The notes beneath the pieces were generated by a model that saw nothing but the letters and a program-made list of their open reading frames with translations, did no database searches and was not told where the DNA came from. Made by a program: the position numbers and the translations under genes. This document shows, one piece after another, positions 41,062 through 51,277 of a stretch of 64,000 bases of DNA. Location: contig NZ_CP074346.1 of assembly GCF_018343795.1 (NCBI RefSeq), positions 2,108,001 to 2,172,000 of the forward strand, written 5' to 3'. The DNA is from Phocoenobacter atlanticus subsp. cyclopteri (GTDB taxonomy: Bacteria; Pseudomonadota; Gammaproteobacteria; Enterobacterales; Pasteurellaceae). Position 1 is the first letter of the stretch. Every line of letters starts with the position of its first letter.

Positions 41062-41703
41062 TTAAATATGTACTAATTTAACTACTTCTTTTGTCAATTG
41101 TGCAATTTTATCCCAATCTTGAGCATTGATCAGTTTTTTATCCACAAACCAAGATCCTCCACAAGCTACGACATTAGGAATGGCTAAATAATCTTGAATA
41201 TTCGTTAAACCAATTCCCCCTGTCGGCATTATTTGTAATTGTGGGTAAGGTCCTAGCAATGCCTTAATCATTTTTACACCACCACTCGCTTCAGCAGGGA
41301 AAAATTTCACGGCGGTAATCCCCATTTCTAATGTAGCTTCAATAGACATTGGATTATTTACTCCCGGAGTAATAGGTAAATCAAGATCTTGGCAAAGTTT
41401 AACAATTTTTGGATTAAATCCTGGTGTCACAACAAAATCAGCCCCTGCATTTTTAGCTTGTAATACTTGTTCTGATGTTAATACTGTCCCTGCTGCAATT
41501 AAAATATCAGGATTATGTTTGCGTAATAATTGAATTGCTTGTTCAGCAGCAGTTGAACGGAATGTAATTTCAACAACAGGTAATCCATTCTCTGCTAATG
41601 TTTTTGCAAGAGGTAAAATATCTTCTGCATTATCCAAAGCAATGACTGGTACAACTTTTAGTTGAGCCAGTTTTTCTATAATTTGTTTTGTTGTATAAGC
41701 CAT
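41062..41703 (-). CDS. eda: KDPG aldolase (Eda)
   Basis: Splits 2-keto-3-deoxy-6-phosphogluconate to pyruvate and glyceraldehyde-3-phosphate. The start is the ATG at 41703 (MAYTTKQ) with AAGGAGAT before it; an earlier in-frame start at 41727 lies inside kdgK. The product has 213 residues. Active-site blocks are PVVEITFRS near residue 40, and KFFPAEASGGV near 130, which holds the Schiff-base Lys. It is the last gene of the operon, 10 bases after kdgK, and completes the uronate route. Confidence 0.95.
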   Translation of the reverse strand: MAYTTKQIIEKLAQLKVVPVIALDNAEDILPLAKTLAENGLPVVEITFRSTAAEQAIQLLRKHNPDILIAAGTVLTSEQVLQAKNAGADFVVTPGFNPKIVKLCQDLDLPITPGVNNPMSIEATLEMGITAVKFFPAEASGGVKMIKALLGPYPQLQIMPTGGIGLTNIQDYLAIPNVVACGGSWFVDKKLINAQDWDKIAQLTKEVVKLVHI

Positions 41704-41713
41704 TTTTATCTCC

Positions 41714-42655
41714 TTAATTAAATTCATTGATTAAATTTTGTGTTGCACTTTTAGGAATAATAGCACCTTTGTGTTGTATTACAACTCCCGCCAGTTGATT
41801 TCCTTGTTGGCAACAAGTTGTTAAATCTTTATCTTGTAAGTAGCCATTTAAAAATCCTGCATTAAAAGCATCTCCAGCTGAGGTAGTATCAATAACATTA
41901 TTTATTGGTATTGTTGGGATTGGCTGAATTTTGCAAATTTCTTGTAAAATTACACCGCTTTTACCTTGTTTTAAAACAATAGTTTGAATACCTTTTGAAG
42001 ATAAACGCTGTAAGCATTGCTGTTCATTCAAATCTTGCCATAATAATTGCTCATCATCAAATGTAACTAATGCTACATCAACAAGAGAAAGTAGTTGAGC
42101 ATAATAATGTTGTGTTTCTTCTACGCTATTCCATAAAGCAGGGCGATAATTACTATCAAAAATAATTGTAATACCTTGCTTTTTAAACTCTGTTAGTTGT
42201 TTAATCAAGGTTGTGCGATCATCAGGCGGTAGAATGGCTAATGAAATACCACTTAGATAAATGGCATCAACCTGAGATAAATTATTTAATACTTTGGGAT
42301 AATCAGGGTGCTGTAATAAATAACGAGCAGCAGATTGATTACGCCAATATAAAAAAGTTCTTTCACCTTGTTGATCAAGTTGGATAAGGTATAGCCCAAG
42401 CTGATGATGCGGATCTTTTAATACCCATTTAGTGTTAATTCCATCATCTTCCCAAAGCTCAATCATTTTTTGGCTGATTTTATCTGCACCTAAGGCTGAA
42501 ACATAATAAACTTGGATTTTTTCTGGCAAGCTCGTTCTTGCAAGATAAGTGGCAGTATTTAATGAATCCCCACCGTAGGTTTGTTGCATTATTCCAAAAG
42601 GCTCGCCATTTAACTTAATCATACACTCGCCAATCAGTGCTATTTTTTTCATCAT
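41714..42655 (-). CDS. kdgK: 2-keto-3-deoxygluconate kinase
   Basis: Phosphorylates KDG to KDPG. A 313-residue PfkB-family sugar kinase with the N-terminal ALIGECMIKLNG, the substrate loop QTYGGDSLNTATYLAR, and the C-terminal signature IDTTSAGDAFNAGFLNGYL near residue 255, with the catalytic Asp. Two start codons in a row (42655 and 42652) are possible. It starts 7 bases after uxaC and ends 10 before the aldolase. A USS core is at 41953-41959. Confidence 0.94.
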   Translation of the reverse strand: MMKKIALIGECMIKLNGEPFGIMQQTYGGDSLNTATYLARTSLPEKIQVYYVSALGADKISQKMIELWEDDGINTKWVLKDPHHQLGLYLIQLDQQGERTFLYWRNQSAARYLLQHPDYPKVLNNLSQVDAIYLSGISLAILPPDDRTTLIKQLTEFKKQGITIIFDSNYRPALWNSVEETQHYYAQLLSLVDVALVTFDDEQLLWQDLNEQQCLQRLSSKGIQTIVLKQGKSGVILQEICKIQPIPTIPINNVIDTTSAGDAFNAGFLNGYLQDKDLTTCCQQGNQLAGVVIQHKGAIIPKSATQNLINEFN

Positions 42656-42662
42656 TCAAATC

Positions 42663-44084
42663 CTATTTAAAATAATGTTTCGCATTGTGGTAACAAATAT
42701 TTTGAACCATATTACCCAATAACTGCTGATCATTTGGTATTTCACCATTAATGACCCATTTTCCTAGCATTTCACATAAAATACGACGAAAATATTCGTG
42801 GCGAGTATAAGATAAAAAGCTACGAGAATCAGTCAGCATTCCTACAAATTGACTTAATAGCCCTAATTGTGAAAGTTGTTGTAATTGGCGTTCCATTCCA
42901 TCTTTTTGATCATTAAACCACCAACCTGATCCAAACTGAATTTTTCCTGCGATACCACCACCTTGAAAATTTCCGATCATACTTGCCATCATCTCATTAT
43001 CTCTTGGATTTAAGCAATATAGGATTGTTTTTGGAAGCTGATTTGTTTGATCCATTGTATCCAGTAATTTAGATAAAGCCTCTGCAAAAGGACGATCAGC
43101 GATAGAATCAAAGCCAGTATCAGCACCTAATAGGTTAAACATTCTGGTATTATTATTACGCAATGCACCAATATGCATTTGCATCACCCATTGACGTTTA
43201 TGGTATTCCGTTCCTAGCCACACTAAAAGTGCGGTACTAAATTGGGCGATTTGTTGTTCGGTGAGCGGTTGATTATTTAAGCGTAAACTTAAAATTTTAT
43301 CTAACTCTTTTTCATCAGGAATAGGTGCAAAGCGAACAATTTCGATACCGTGATCGGCTGATTTACAGTTATGTTGATCAAAATGCTCAAGACGTTTCAA
43401 AAGTGCTTTTTTAAGTTTATCAAAACTATCTATCTCAATATCTGCAACTTCACTTAGCTGTTTAATGTAATCATTAAATAAAGGTAATTCTATTTTCAAT
43501 GCACGATCTGGTCGCCAACTTGGAACAACTTCAATATCAAAATTAGGATCTTTGGCAATTATTTTATGATATTCAAGAGAATCAATAGGATCATCGGTGG
43601 TACCTGATAATTTGACATTCATTTGTTGCATTATTCCACGAGCAGAAAATTCAGGCTGTTGTAACATTTCATTACATAGATGCCAGATTTTATCGGCATT
43701 TTGTGGATTAAATAAGGTATTTGTAATCCCAAAAGGACGGCGTAGTTCTAAATGCGTCCAATGATAAATTGGATTACCGATACATTTTGGGACTGTTTCA
43801 GCCCATATTTTATATTTTTCATAATTTGTGGCATTACCTGTAATCAGTTTCTCTGGAACACCTGCTGAACGTAATGCACGCCATTTATAATGATCGCCTT
43901 CTAACCAAATTTCAGTTAAATTATTAAACTGACGGTTTTCTGCGATTTCTTTTGGGCTTAAATGGCAATGGTAATCAAAAATTGGCTGATCTTTTGCATA
44001 GTCGTGATATAACGTGCGTGATACATCATTCGTCAGTAAAAAATCTTCACACATAAAAGGTTTTATTATTGTTGGGTTCATCAT
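42663..44084 (-). CDS. uxaC: Glucuronate isomerase
   Basis: UxaC isomerises D-glucuronate to D-fructuronate (and galacturonate to tagaturonate). I take the ATG at 44084 ([17 protein letters not shown]), giving 473 residues and matching E. coli UxaC closely along its whole length; the longer frame runs back into uxuB. It is a metal-dependent amidohydrolase-like TIM barrel, with [15 protein letters not shown] near residue 30, [12 protein letters not shown] near 100, and [21 protein letters not shown] near 360. A Haemophilus-type USS core lies inside at 43227-43235. It is 10 bases after uxuB. Confidence 0.96.
   Translation of the reverse strand: MMNPTIIKPFMCEDFLLTNDVSRTLYHDYAKDQPIFDYHCHLSPKEIAENRQFNNLTEIWLEGDHYKWRALRSAGVPEKLITGNATNYEKYKIWAETVPKCIGNPIYHWTHLELRRPFGITNTLFNPQNADKIWHLCNEMLQQPEFSARGIMQQMNVKLSGTTDDPIDSLEYHKIIAKDPNFDIEVVPSWRPDRALKIELPLFNDYIKQLSEVADIEIDSFDKLKKALLKRLEHFDQHNCKSADHGIEIVRFAPIPDEKELDKILSLRLNNQPLTEQQIAQFSTALLVWLGTEYHKRQWVMQMHIGALRNNNTRMFNLLGADTGFDSIADRPFAEALSKLLDTMDQTNQLPKTILYCLNPRDNEMMASMIGNFQGGGIAGKIQFGSGWWFNDQKDGMERQLQQLSQLGLLSQFVGMLTDSRSFLSYTRHEYFRRILCEMLGKWVINGEIPNDQQLLGNMVQNICYHNAKHYFK
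43227..43235 (+). repeat. Haemophilus-type USS core inside uxaC
   Basis: AAGTGCGGT is the 9-base core of the Haemophilus influenzae-type uptake signal, not the Apl-type core common elsewhere in the window. A second copy is at 32273-32281 in the ABC exporter. Confidence 0.7.
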
Positions 44085-44094
44085 TATTTTCCTA

Positions 44095-45516
44095 TTATTT
44101 TTGTAAATAGATTGCGACACTTTGTTTCGCACCAAGATCAAGTAGTGATTGATAAGCTTGTTTAACAGCTTCAACAAAAGATTTATTTGCAACTAATTGA
44201 GTTGGGAAAATATTATCTAGTTTCAATAATTCATCAATAGCGGTCAGATTTAAACCAGATTTTGCATAAATTTGTTGAGTTTGATCTTTCATTGGATCTC
44301 GAACATCAATGACCTCACCTTGCTCATCAACACCACTCATATAACGTAACCAACCTGCTACACCCAAAGCTAATAAATAGAAATTAGATCCTTTTTCCAA
44401 ATGGTACTGAATTGATTCGAGCATTCGTGGCGGTAATTTTTGACTACCGTCCATAGCAATTTGCCAAGTACGGTGTTTTATATTGTTATTTTCATAACGC
44501 TCAATTAAGGAGTTTGCATATTGAGTTAAGTCTATACTTGCTGGCATATTAAGTGTGGTAGCTTGTTCATCTAACATTAGCTTTAAGGCTGCTTTTTGAT
44601 AATTTGGATCTTGCATACAATCAGAGATATGTTCGTAACCCGCTAAGTACCCCAAATAAGCTAAGAAAGAGTGGCTACCATTGAGCATTCTTAATTTCAT
44701 TTGCTCAAAGGGTTTCACATCAGTTACTAATTCTGCATCAGCAAGTTCCCATTGTGGTCTGCCTGCAATAAAATTATCTTCAATTACCCATTGTCTAAAT
44801 GCTTCACAGCCAATTGCACAAGGATCTGAATAGCCAAGCTTAGTTTCTATTTCTGATAGTGTTTCACTTGTTACCGCAGGAACAATTCTATCTACCATTG
44901 TACAAGGGAAAGAAACATTTTTATCAATCCACTGAGCAAGTTCTGGATCAAGCTGTTCAGCAAATCCTAATACTGCATTTTTAGCAATATGTCCATTTTC
45001 CATTAAATTATCACAAGACATTACAGAAAAACCGTTTAATCCACGTGCTTTGCGTAATGCTAAACCTTGTACAATATAGCCAATCGCTGTTGTAGGCTTA
45101 GTTGGATTTTGTAGATCATGTAAAATAGCAGTATTGTTGAGATCTAATTTTCCTGTAACAGGATCAATACAGTAACCTTTTTCTGTAACAGTTAAAGAAA
45201 CAATGGCAATTTGTGGTTCAGCAATTTTTTCTATAATTGTGTCAATAGTGCTAATTTCAGGATGAAAAGCGTCAGCAATAATATCAATTTCTTTTAATTC
45301 TGATTGCGTACTACTTTTTTCAAGTACGTGAAATTTAAAATTTTGTTCTTTTAGTTGTTTGATAACAGGAATACCTGTGCGTAAATTTACTTCATAAAAA
45401 TACCAAGGCTCATTTGTATTTTGATTTGTTTCATTTGTATAAACAAGTTGATGAGCACGATGAAATGCACCAAATCCTAAATGTAATATACGTGCTTTCT
45501 TTGTATTTGAATTCAT
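44095..45516 (-). CDS. uxuB: Fructuronate reductase (D-mannonate oxidoreductase)
   Basis: Reduces D-fructuronate to D-mannonate with NADH. The 473-residue protein belongs to the mannitol dehydrogenase family: nucleotide-binding [16 protein letters not shown] near residue 12, [13 protein letters not shown] near 165, and the catalytic region [18 protein letters not shown] near 275 with its Lys, Asn and His. It could also be called a mannitol dehydrogenase-like protein, but its place next to uxaC and kdgK supports UxuB. It starts 15 bases after the TRAP large permease gene. Confidence 0.92.
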   Translation of the reverse strand: MNSNTKKARILHLGFGAFHRAHQLVYTNETNQNTNEPWYFYEVNLRTGIPVIKQLKEQNFKFHVLEKSSTQSELKEIDIIADAFHPEISTIDTIIEKIAEPQIAIVSLTVTEKGYCIDPVTGKLDLNNTAILHDLQNPTKPTTAIGYIVQGLALRKARGLNGFSVMSCDNLMENGHIAKNAVLGFAEQLDPELAQWIDKNVSFPCTMVDRIVPAVTSETLSEIETKLGYSDPCAIGCEAFRQWVIEDNFIAGRPQWELADAELVTDVKPFEQMKLRMLNGSHSFLAYLGYLAGYEHISDCMQDPNYQKAALKLMLDEQATTLNMPASIDLTQYANSLIERYENNNIKHRTWQIAMDGSQKLPPRMLESIQYHLEKGSNFYLLALGVAGWLRYMSGVDEQGEVIDVRDPMKDQTQQIYAKSGLNLTAIDELLKLDNIFPTQLVANKSFVEAVKQAYQSLLDLGAKQSVAIYLQK

Positions 45517-45531
45517 AATATTTCTCCACTT

Positions 45532-46842
45532 TTACATTGGAACATAATTAAGGAATAATTTTGGTAAAATTAAACTAATATCAGGGATAAAAGTAACCAT
45601 TAAGAGTGTGATTATTAACGTCACAAAGAAAGGTAATAATGGTTTTAATACACGGTCAATGCTTACATTCCCCACTGAACAACCAATAAATAATGCACTA
45701 CCAACAGGTGGTGTACAAATTCCAATACATAGATTGAATGTCATCATAATACCAAAATGAACAGGATCAATACCTAGCTCCATTACAATAGGTAAGAAAA
45801 TAGGTGTAAAAATGAGTACTGCTGGTGTCATATCCATAAAAGTACCAATTATCAATAAAATAAAGGTAATAAATAACATTATAACAATTGGATTTTCAGA
45901 GATATTCATTAACGCATCTTGAATCATATAAGGAATATCTGCATTTGCCATCGCCCAAGACATACCTGATGATGCACCAATTAACAGTAAAACGATTGCT
46001 GTGGTAATACTAGAATCTAAAATAATACTTGGAAGCTCGGTTATTTTTACCTCTTTATAAATAATAACTGCAAGAATTAATGTATAAATGACCGCTATTG
46101 CTGATGCTTCTGTTGCGGTAAAAATTCCACCAATAATCCCACCGATAACAATAATGATCAGTAATAAAGATGGTAGGGCATCTAGGGTTTTAAATATCAC
46201 TTCTTTACAAGCTGGTTTCTTTTCAATTGGATAATTTCTTTTCTTCGCCATAAATCCTGCTACCAGCATAATTCCTAACCCCATTAAAATACCCGGTAGA
46301 TAACCTGCTAAGAATAGAGCTGAAATTGATGTTCCACCTGAAACCAGAGAATAAACAATAAGTGTATTACTTGGTGGAATAAGGAGTCCTGTTGGGCAAG
46401 AAGTAATATTTACTGCCGCTGATAATTCAGGATCATAACCTTCTTTCTTTTGTAATGGAGACATAATTCCTCCCATTGCAGCAGCAGAAGCAACCGCAGA
46501 GCCTGAAATTGAGCCAAACATCATATTTGCAAGCACATTACAATGAAAAAGTGAACCGGGTAACTTTGCTCCTAACACTTTTGCTAATGCGATAAGTCGC
46601 ATCGCAATCCCACCTCTATTCATTATATTTCCTGCTAAAATAAAAAATGGAATTGCAAGCAAAGCAAAATTATCTAAACCTGACGCCATTTTTTGAGTAA
46701 CAACCATCAAAGCCATATCAAAAGGCAGTGATATAGAAATTGTAAGCAAGGTAGAAATTGCAATAGCAAAAGAGATAGGTATAGATAATGCCAGCATTAT
46801 TGCAAAGCTACCAAATAGTGTAAGAATTACCGTCCATTCCAT
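45532..46842 (-). CDS. TRAP transporter large permease (DctM type), first system
   Basis: A 436-residue membrane protein with about 12 helices and the TRAP signatures LLAIPFFILAGNIMNRGGIA near residue 60, GSISGSAVASAAAMGGIM near 110, and NLCIGICTPPVGSALF near 370. It forms the ion-coupled channel with the small subunit just upstream (3-base gap). Its place with uxuB, uxaC and kdgK suggests it carries a hexuronate such as glucuronate. The binding protein gene is divergent, 240 bases beyond the small subunit. Confidence 0.93.
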   Translation of the reverse strand: MEWTVILTLFGSFAIMLALSIPISFAIAISTLLTISISLPFDMALMVVTQKMASGLDNFALLAIPFFILAGNIMNRGGIAMRLIALAKVLGAKLPGSLFHCNVLANMMFGSISGSAVASAAAMGGIMSPLQKKEGYDPELSAAVNITSCPTGLLIPPSNTLIVYSLVSGGTSISALFLAGYLPGILMGLGIMLVAGFMAKKRNYPIEKKPACKEVIFKTLDALPSLLLIIIVIGGIIGGIFTATEASAIAVIYTLILAVIIYKEVKITELPSIILDSSITTAIVLLLIGASSGMSWAMANADIPYMIQDALMNISENPIVIMLFITFILLIIGTFMDMTPAVLIFTPIFLPIVMELGIDPVHFGIMMTFNLCIGICTPPVGSALFIGCSVGNVSIDRVLKPLLPFFVTLIITLLMVTFIPDISLILPKLFLNYVPM

Positions 46843-46845
46843 TTT

Positions 46846-47343
46846 TTAATCCTTGCTTGTTAGGTTATTTGAATTGGAAGTGAGTTTCTGGATTAACTCT
46901 ACGATAAGATAAAAAAGCATAAGTCCTCCTGAAACAGGAAGACATAAATAGACTAAGCCCATATCAATTTGTAATGATGGAGATACTTGACCAGAGATAT
47001 GAGTATCCCAAGCGAGTTGAGAACCACCATAAATTAAAATATAACCAGCAAAAAAACACATTGTTAGTAGAATAACTATTTCTAATAATTGCTTTTTAGT
47101 ATTTTTTAATTTTAATAGCAGTAAATCTATTGCCAAGTGACGTTTAGCACCTGTGGCATAAGCTGCTCCAATTAACCCCACCCACATAAATAAAAAACGA
47201 GCTAGTTCATCGGTAACTATACTTGGAGCACCTAGTACATAACGAGAAATGACTTTCCATACAACACAAATAACAAGAACAACTGATAGTATGACAGAAA
47301 ACCAAGCAAGAAATTGGTTTACCAATCTGGCTGTTTTTTCCAT
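46846..47343 (-). CDS. TRAP transporter small permease (DctQ type), first system
   Basis: A 165-residue protein with four membrane helices and the typical VTDELARFLFMWVGLIGAAYATGAKRHLAID block near residue 40 (given here split by function: a charged loop then a helix). It is the first gene of the uronate operon and binds the large permease. Its start region faces the divergent binding protein gene, with UxuR operators and a CRP site between. Confidence 0.9.
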   Translation of the reverse strand: MEKTARLVNQFLAWFSVILSVVLVICVVWKVISRYVLGAPSIVTDELARFLFMWVGLIGAAYATGAKRHLAIDLLLLKLKNTKKQLLEIVILLTMCFFAGYILIYGGSQLAWDTHISGQVSPSLQIDMGLVYLCLPVSGGLMLFYLIVELIQKLTSNSNNLTSKD

Positions 47344-47428
47344 AAAAAACTCCTGATGTTTATTTTTATGACAGAGTTTACTATAAAAACTAGATAAAAA
47401 ATTAGATATAGATCACATTTCTCAACAA

Positions 47429-47440
47429 TTGGAATGCCAA
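47429..47440. promoter_or_regulatory. UxuR-type operator 1
   Basis: TTGGAATGCCAA, one of four near-identical sites in the uronate region. It is close to the TTGGTATACCAA core known for UxuR/ExuR operators. Confidence 0.7.
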
Positions 47441-47452
47441 AAATTTGTTTTT

Positions 47453-47468
47453 TGTGAAGTGTATCTCA
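47453..47468. promoter_or_regulatory. CRP site between the TRAP operon and dctP
   Basis: TGTGA-AGTGTA-TCTCA matches the CRP consensus TGTGA-N6-TCACA at nine of ten positions. It lies between two UxuR-type operators. Confidence 0.65.
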
Positions 47469-47513
47469 TTTTTAAATTTATTTCTTTGACTAATATACAA
47501 AAAAAGTGAAACA

Positions 47514-47525
47514 TTGGAATACCAA
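47514..47525. promoter_or_regulatory. UxuR-type operator 2
   Basis: TTGGAATACCAA, 59 bases before the binding-protein start codon and differing by one base from the UxuR/ExuR core. A partial copy TTGGAATTCTGG follows at 47536-47547. Confidence 0.7.
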
Positions 47526-47583
47526 ATTAATTGGTTTGGAATTCTGGTATTCATTTATTTACTAACTAACGAGGAATAAAGCT

Positions 47584-48564
47584 ATGTTAAAAAGAACATT
47601 TTTATTATCAAGTTTAGCTGCAACCGTTGCATTAACTTTTTCTGTGGCGGCTAATGCAAGTACAACATTAAAATTAAGTCATAATCAAAATAGAGCTCAC
47701 CCAGTACATAAAGCTTTAGATCTAATGGCGAAAAGAACGAAGGAATTATCAAAGGGTGAACTAAAAATTAGAGTTTATCCTGATGCTCAACTTGGTACTC
47801 AAAGAGAATCATTAGAGTTAGTTCAAAAAGGAGTTTTAGCATTAGCAAAATCAAATGCTGCAGAATTAGAAGCATTTAGTAAACCTTATGGTGTGTATAA
47901 TTTACCTTATCTATTTAATGATAAAGATCACTATCATAAAGTAATGGAAAGTAAAGTTGGACAAGATATTTTATCTTCTTCTGAGAAAAATGGTTTTATT
48001 GGATTAGCTTATTTAGATGCAGGTTCAAGAAATTTTTATACAAGTAAAGCAATCAATAGCCCAGCAGATTTAAAAGGGTTAAAAGTTCGAGTGCAACCAA
48101 GTCCTACCGCAGTGAGTATGGTTAAATTCTTAGGCGGAAATCCAACCCCATTAGCTTATGGAGAATTGTATACTGCATTACAACAAGGTGTTGTTGATGC
48201 TGCTGAAAATAATATTCCATCTTTTACATTAAGCCGTCATAGTGAAGTAGCAAAAGTATTCAGTGAAGATCAACATACAATGGTACCTGATGTTCTGGTT
48301 ATTTCAACAAAAGTTTGGAATGATTTAAGTGAAAAAGATCAGAAAATTCTCAAACAAGCAGCAGATGAAGCAACGCTTGCAATGAGAGATTTATGGGTTA
48401 AATCTGAAAACGAGCAAAGAGAGTCAGCAATTAAGCAAGGCGTTAAATTTGTTCAAGTGGATAAAGTGCCATTTAAAAAAGCAGTTGAACCAATGTATCA
48501 AGAGCTACAAAAAAATGATCCTGAAACCTATAAAATTGTAGAAGAAGTTCGTAAAGTAAACTAA
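47584..48564 (+). CDS. TRAP transporter substrate-binding protein (DctP type), first system
   Basis: A 326-residue periplasmic protein with a signal peptide ending SVAANA near residue 25. The ligand-binding blocks are LKGLKVRVQPSPTAV near residue 165, with the Arg that salt-bridges the substrate carboxylate, and GELYTALQQGVVDAAENN near 200. Family members in this neighbourhood bind uronates; the exact sugar acid is not known. It is on the opposite strand to its permease genes and precedes uxuR. AACGAGGAA before the ATG is a good ribosome site. Confidence 0.92.
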   Translation: MLKRTFLLSSLAATVALTFSVAANASTTLKLSHNQNRAHPVHKALDLMAKRTKELSKGELKIRVYPDAQLGTQRESLELVQKGVLALAKSNAAELEAFSKPYGVYNLPYLFNDKDHYHKVMESKVGQDILSSSEKNGFIGLAYLDAGSRNFYTSKAINSPADLKGLKVRVQPSPTAVSMVKFLGGNPTPLAYGELYTALQQGVVDAAENNIPSFTLSRHSEVAKVFSEDQHTMVPDVLVISTKVWNDLSEKDQKILKQAADEATLAMRDLWVKSENEQRESAIKQGVKFVQVDKVPFKKAVEPMYQELQKNDPETYKIVEEVRKVN

Positions 48565-48589
48565 ATATGGTATTATTGTAGGTATGTTG

Positions 48590-48619
48590 AATGTCCTAAT
48601 ATTTAAGTATTGGGGCATT
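48590..48619 (+). terminator. Candidate hairpin between dctP and uxuR
   Basis: AATGTCCTAATA at 48590-48601 can pair with 48608-48619 with two G-T pairs, followed by TTGTTATT. It could reduce read-through into uxuR. Confidence 0.45.
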
Positions 48620-48651
48620 TGTTATTACACTTAATAAGTATCGTACAATTT

Positions 48652-49410
48652 ATGAATGGAACTGATTTACATCGCTCTTATAAAAGAATTGGTAAACTAT
48701 TAAAAGAAGAGTTACAACAAGGTTTATACCAAATTGGCGAACGCCTTCCCCCTGAAAGAGATTTTGCTGAACGATTTAATGTAAGCCGAACAGTTATCCG
48801 TGAAGCATTGATAATGCTTGAATTAGAAAATTTAGTATCTGTCAAAAAAGGATCTGGGGTTTATGTTATCAACTTACCTAAAAATGAAATTGAAGTTTCT
48901 GATGATAAGTCTTTATATGCTGATGTTGGTCCTTTTGAATTACTCCAAGCAAGACAACTTTTAGAAAGTAGTATTGCAGAATTTGCTGCGATTCAAGCAA
49001 ATCCTAGTGATATTACAAAGTTAAAAGATATTTTAAATAGAGAGCGGATCACACTAGAAAATAATAATGATGATTATAAGGAAGACGAAGAGTTTCATTT
49101 AGCGATTGCAGAAATTACGCAGAATGAAGTCTTAATTCAAATGCAAAAAGAACTTTGGAAATATCGTTCTAATTCAATGTGGAAAGGACTACATGCTCAT
49201 ATTATCGATCAGCAATATAGAAAGCTTTGGTTAGAAGATCATCAAAATATTTTAAATGCTATTCAGCGTAAAAATCCAATTTTGGCAAAAAAAATGATGT
49301 GGCAACATTTAGAAAATGTGAAACAAAAATTATTTGAACTTTCAGATGTTGAATCTCCTGATTTTGATGGTTTTTTATATAAAACTAACCCTGTTGTTGT
49401 TGGAATATAA
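48652..49410 (+). CDS. uxuR: GntR-family (FadR subfamily) regulator UxuR
   Basis: A 252-residue repressor. I place the start at the ATG at 48652 (MNGTDLHRSYKRIG); an in-frame TTG at 48610 lies in the hairpin. The winged helix has IGERLPPERDFAERFNVSRTVIREALIMLE near residue 25, the standard GntR block, here quoted as family evidence. The C-terminal FCD domain, from about 100, has the metal- and ligand-binding His residues (DEEFHLAIAEIT, HQNIL). It is probably the protein that binds the TTGGAATRCCAA sites and is released by fructuronate or a related acid. Confidence 0.9.
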   Translation: MNGTDLHRSYKRIGKLLKEELQQGLYQIGERLPPERDFAERFNVSRTVIREALIMLELENLVSVKKGSGVYVINLPKNEIEVSDDKSLYADVGPFELLQARQLLESSIAEFAAIQANPSDITKLKDILNRERITLENNNDDYKEDEEFHLAIAEITQNEVLIQMQKELWKYRSNSMWKGLHAHIIDQQYRKLWLEDHQNILNAIQRKNPILAKKMMWQHLENVKQKLFELSDVESPDFDGFLYKTNPVVVGI

Positions 49411-49440
49411 ATAGTTTTTCACTATGATTTCTTAAAAAAT

Positions 49441-49480
49441 AAAAAGTGTGATTATTATTTAATAATAAATCACACTTTTG
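49441..49480. terminator. Bidirectional terminator after uxuR
   Basis: AAAAGTGTGATT at 49442-49453 pairs with 49468-49479. It also serves the convergent second TRAP operon. Confidence 0.85.
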
Positions 49481-49499
49481 CTTAACTGGTAATGAGTTT

Positions 49500-50771
49500 T
49501 TACGATAGCCAATTCATAGGGACAATTACAATATCAGGAATAAATACCATCAATAATAATATTATAAAATACACGAATAAAAATGGAGCAATCCCTTTCG
49601 TTATATCATTAATACCTAACTTAGCAATCCCTGAACCTACATATAATACTGTACCAACAGGAGGTGTAATTAATCCAATAGATAAATTAATTACCATCAT
49701 AATGCCAAAATAAACAATATCAATATTATATGCTCTTAATACCGGCAGTAAAACAGGTACAAAAATTAATACTGCAGGAATAAGATCCATTACACAACCA
49801 ACAAATAATAGAAAAATCATTATTATTAACATTAATACTATTGGATTATTAGTAATACCTTTAATAAATTCAACAAGCTCCATTGGAATTTGTGCCACCG
49901 TAATTGCAAAGCCAGAAATCATAGCAGCTGCAGCAACAAACATAACCATTGATGTTGTTTTAATAGTATTAATAAAAATTAACTGTACCTTATCAACCGT
50001 TAGGTTACCATATGTAAGACTGACAATTGCTGCATAAATAGCTGCTACAACACCAGCTTCTGTTGGTGTAAAAATACCACCTCGTAATCCAACAATAATA
50101 ATGACAGGAAGTAATAGTGGCCAAAATGCACTTTTAAAAGCAATTAAACGCTCTTTATAATTTTGTTTTCTTTCAATTGTTAATTCTTCATTACGATAAA
50201 GAATTTTCCAAGTAATCCATAGTCCAGCGATCATAAGTAATCCAGGAATAGCCCCTCCCATAAATAATTTAGTAATTGATGCACCAGCTGTAATTCCATA
50301 AATAATCATTGGGATACTTGGAGGAATGACAACAGAAATAATACCAGCAGCACAAATTAATCCAGTTGAGCGAGAAGCCTCATAATTTCTTGCAACCATC
50401 ATTGGAATTAAAATTGCACCTAAAGCTGCAGTATCAGCAACTGCTGAACCAGATAATCCTGCAAAAATCAGTCCTGAAATAATAACAACATACCCAAGCC
50501 CACCTTTAATATGCCCAACTATACTCATAGCAAAATTGATAATTCTTTCTGAAATACCGCCATGCTTCATTATTTCACCAGTAAGCATAAAGAAAGGAAT
50601 TGCCATTAAGGGAAAATTATTTGTTCCCATAACAAAGTTTTCTGCTATTAGTTGTGTATCAAACATATCCATTTGAAAAAGCATTAAGCTTGCGCTTAAT
50701 AGCATTGAAAGTGCAACAGGAACGCCTAAAAATAGCAAAAGAAATAAACTTCCTAAAAATAGCCACAACAT
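49500..50771 (-). CDS. TRAP transporter large permease (DctM type), second system
   Basis: A 423-residue membrane protein with about 12 helices. Signatures: LMAIPFFMLTGEIMKHGGIS near residue 56, GLSGSAVADTAALGAIL near 108, and NLSIGLITPPVGTVLYVG near 360. It shares its start codon overlap (TAATG) with the small subunit gene, so the two are translationally coupled. It is clearly different in sequence from the first system, so it is not a recent duplicate. Confidence 0.93.
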   Translation of the reverse strand: MLWLFLGSLFLLLFLGVPVALSMLLSASLMLFQMDMFDTQLIAENFVMGTNNFPLMAIPFFMLTGEIMKHGGISERIINFAMSIVGHIKGGLGYVVIISGLIFAGLSGSAVADTAALGAILIPMMVARNYEASRSTGLICAAGIISVVIPPSIPMIIYGITAGASITKLFMGGAIPGLLMIAGLWITWKILYRNEELTIERKQNYKERLIAFKSAFWPLLLPVIIIVGLRGGIFTPTEAGVVAAIYAAIVSLTYGNLTVDKVQLIFINTIKTTSMVMFVAAAAMISGFAITVAQIPMELVEFIKGITNNPIVLMLIIMIFLLFVGCVMDLIPAVLIFVPVLLPVLRAYNIDIVYFGIMMVINLSIGLITPPVGTVLYVGSGIAKLGINDITKGIAPFLFVYFIILLLMVFIPDIVIVPMNWLS

Positions 50772-51250
50772 TATTTATCCCCTTTAAAATATACTGATTT
50801 AATATTTTTTCTCAAACTAAAACTTATTATTAAGAAATAACAAATAGATGAAATAATAGCAGCACTATACAGAAAGGCTGAAGATATACCTGTTGCAGGC
50901 ATTTTTTGCATATAGGTCAATTTAGCTAATTCATAAGCACCTATAGTAATAAAACTTGTAGCAAGTAGTATTAAAAGATCTGAAATAATAAGAAATATTA
51001 TTTTATACTTTGGAGAAAGTGTAGATATCACAATATCAACTGTTAAATGCCCTCTTTCTTTAGCAACTAAAACAATGCCTAAAAAAATCATATAAACAAA
51101 ACAAATTCTCGCAAACTCTTCTGACCAAGCAATACCTGAATCAAAAAAGTAGCGTAATAAAGCATTAAAGAAAACTAAGCAGATCATTATTACTAACGCT
51201 AATATTGATAATGATTTTAATGTATTATCAAGTATTTTTGATGTATTCAT
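50771..51250 (-). CDS. TRAP transporter small permease (DctQ type), second system
   Basis: A 159-residue protein with four predicted helices and the block SGIAWSEEFARICFVYMIFLG near residue 37 (a charged loop followed by a helix) typical of DctQ. It lies behind a strong terminator hairpin that separates it from the binding-protein gene, and overlaps the large permease gene by one base. Confidence 0.88.
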   Translation of the reverse strand: MNTSKILDNTLKSLSILALVIMICLVFFNALLRYFFDSGIAWSEEFARICFVYMIFLGIVLVAKERGHLTVDIVISTLSPKYKIIFLIISDLLILLATSFITIGAYELAKLTYMQKMPATGISSAFLYSAAIISSICYFLIISFSLRKNIKSVYFKGDK

Positions 51251-51277
51251 AATATATCCTTTATATCATAATAAAAA

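Noticed and set aside
41138-41146. Perfect DnaA box TTATCCACA
   Set aside because: It is a single copy inside the KDPG aldolase gene, far from any AT-rich unwinding region, so not an origin.
44085-44192. 36-residue N-terminal extension of uxaC
   Set aside because: It overlaps the end of uxuB and does not match UxaC; the ATG at 44084 has AGGA before it.
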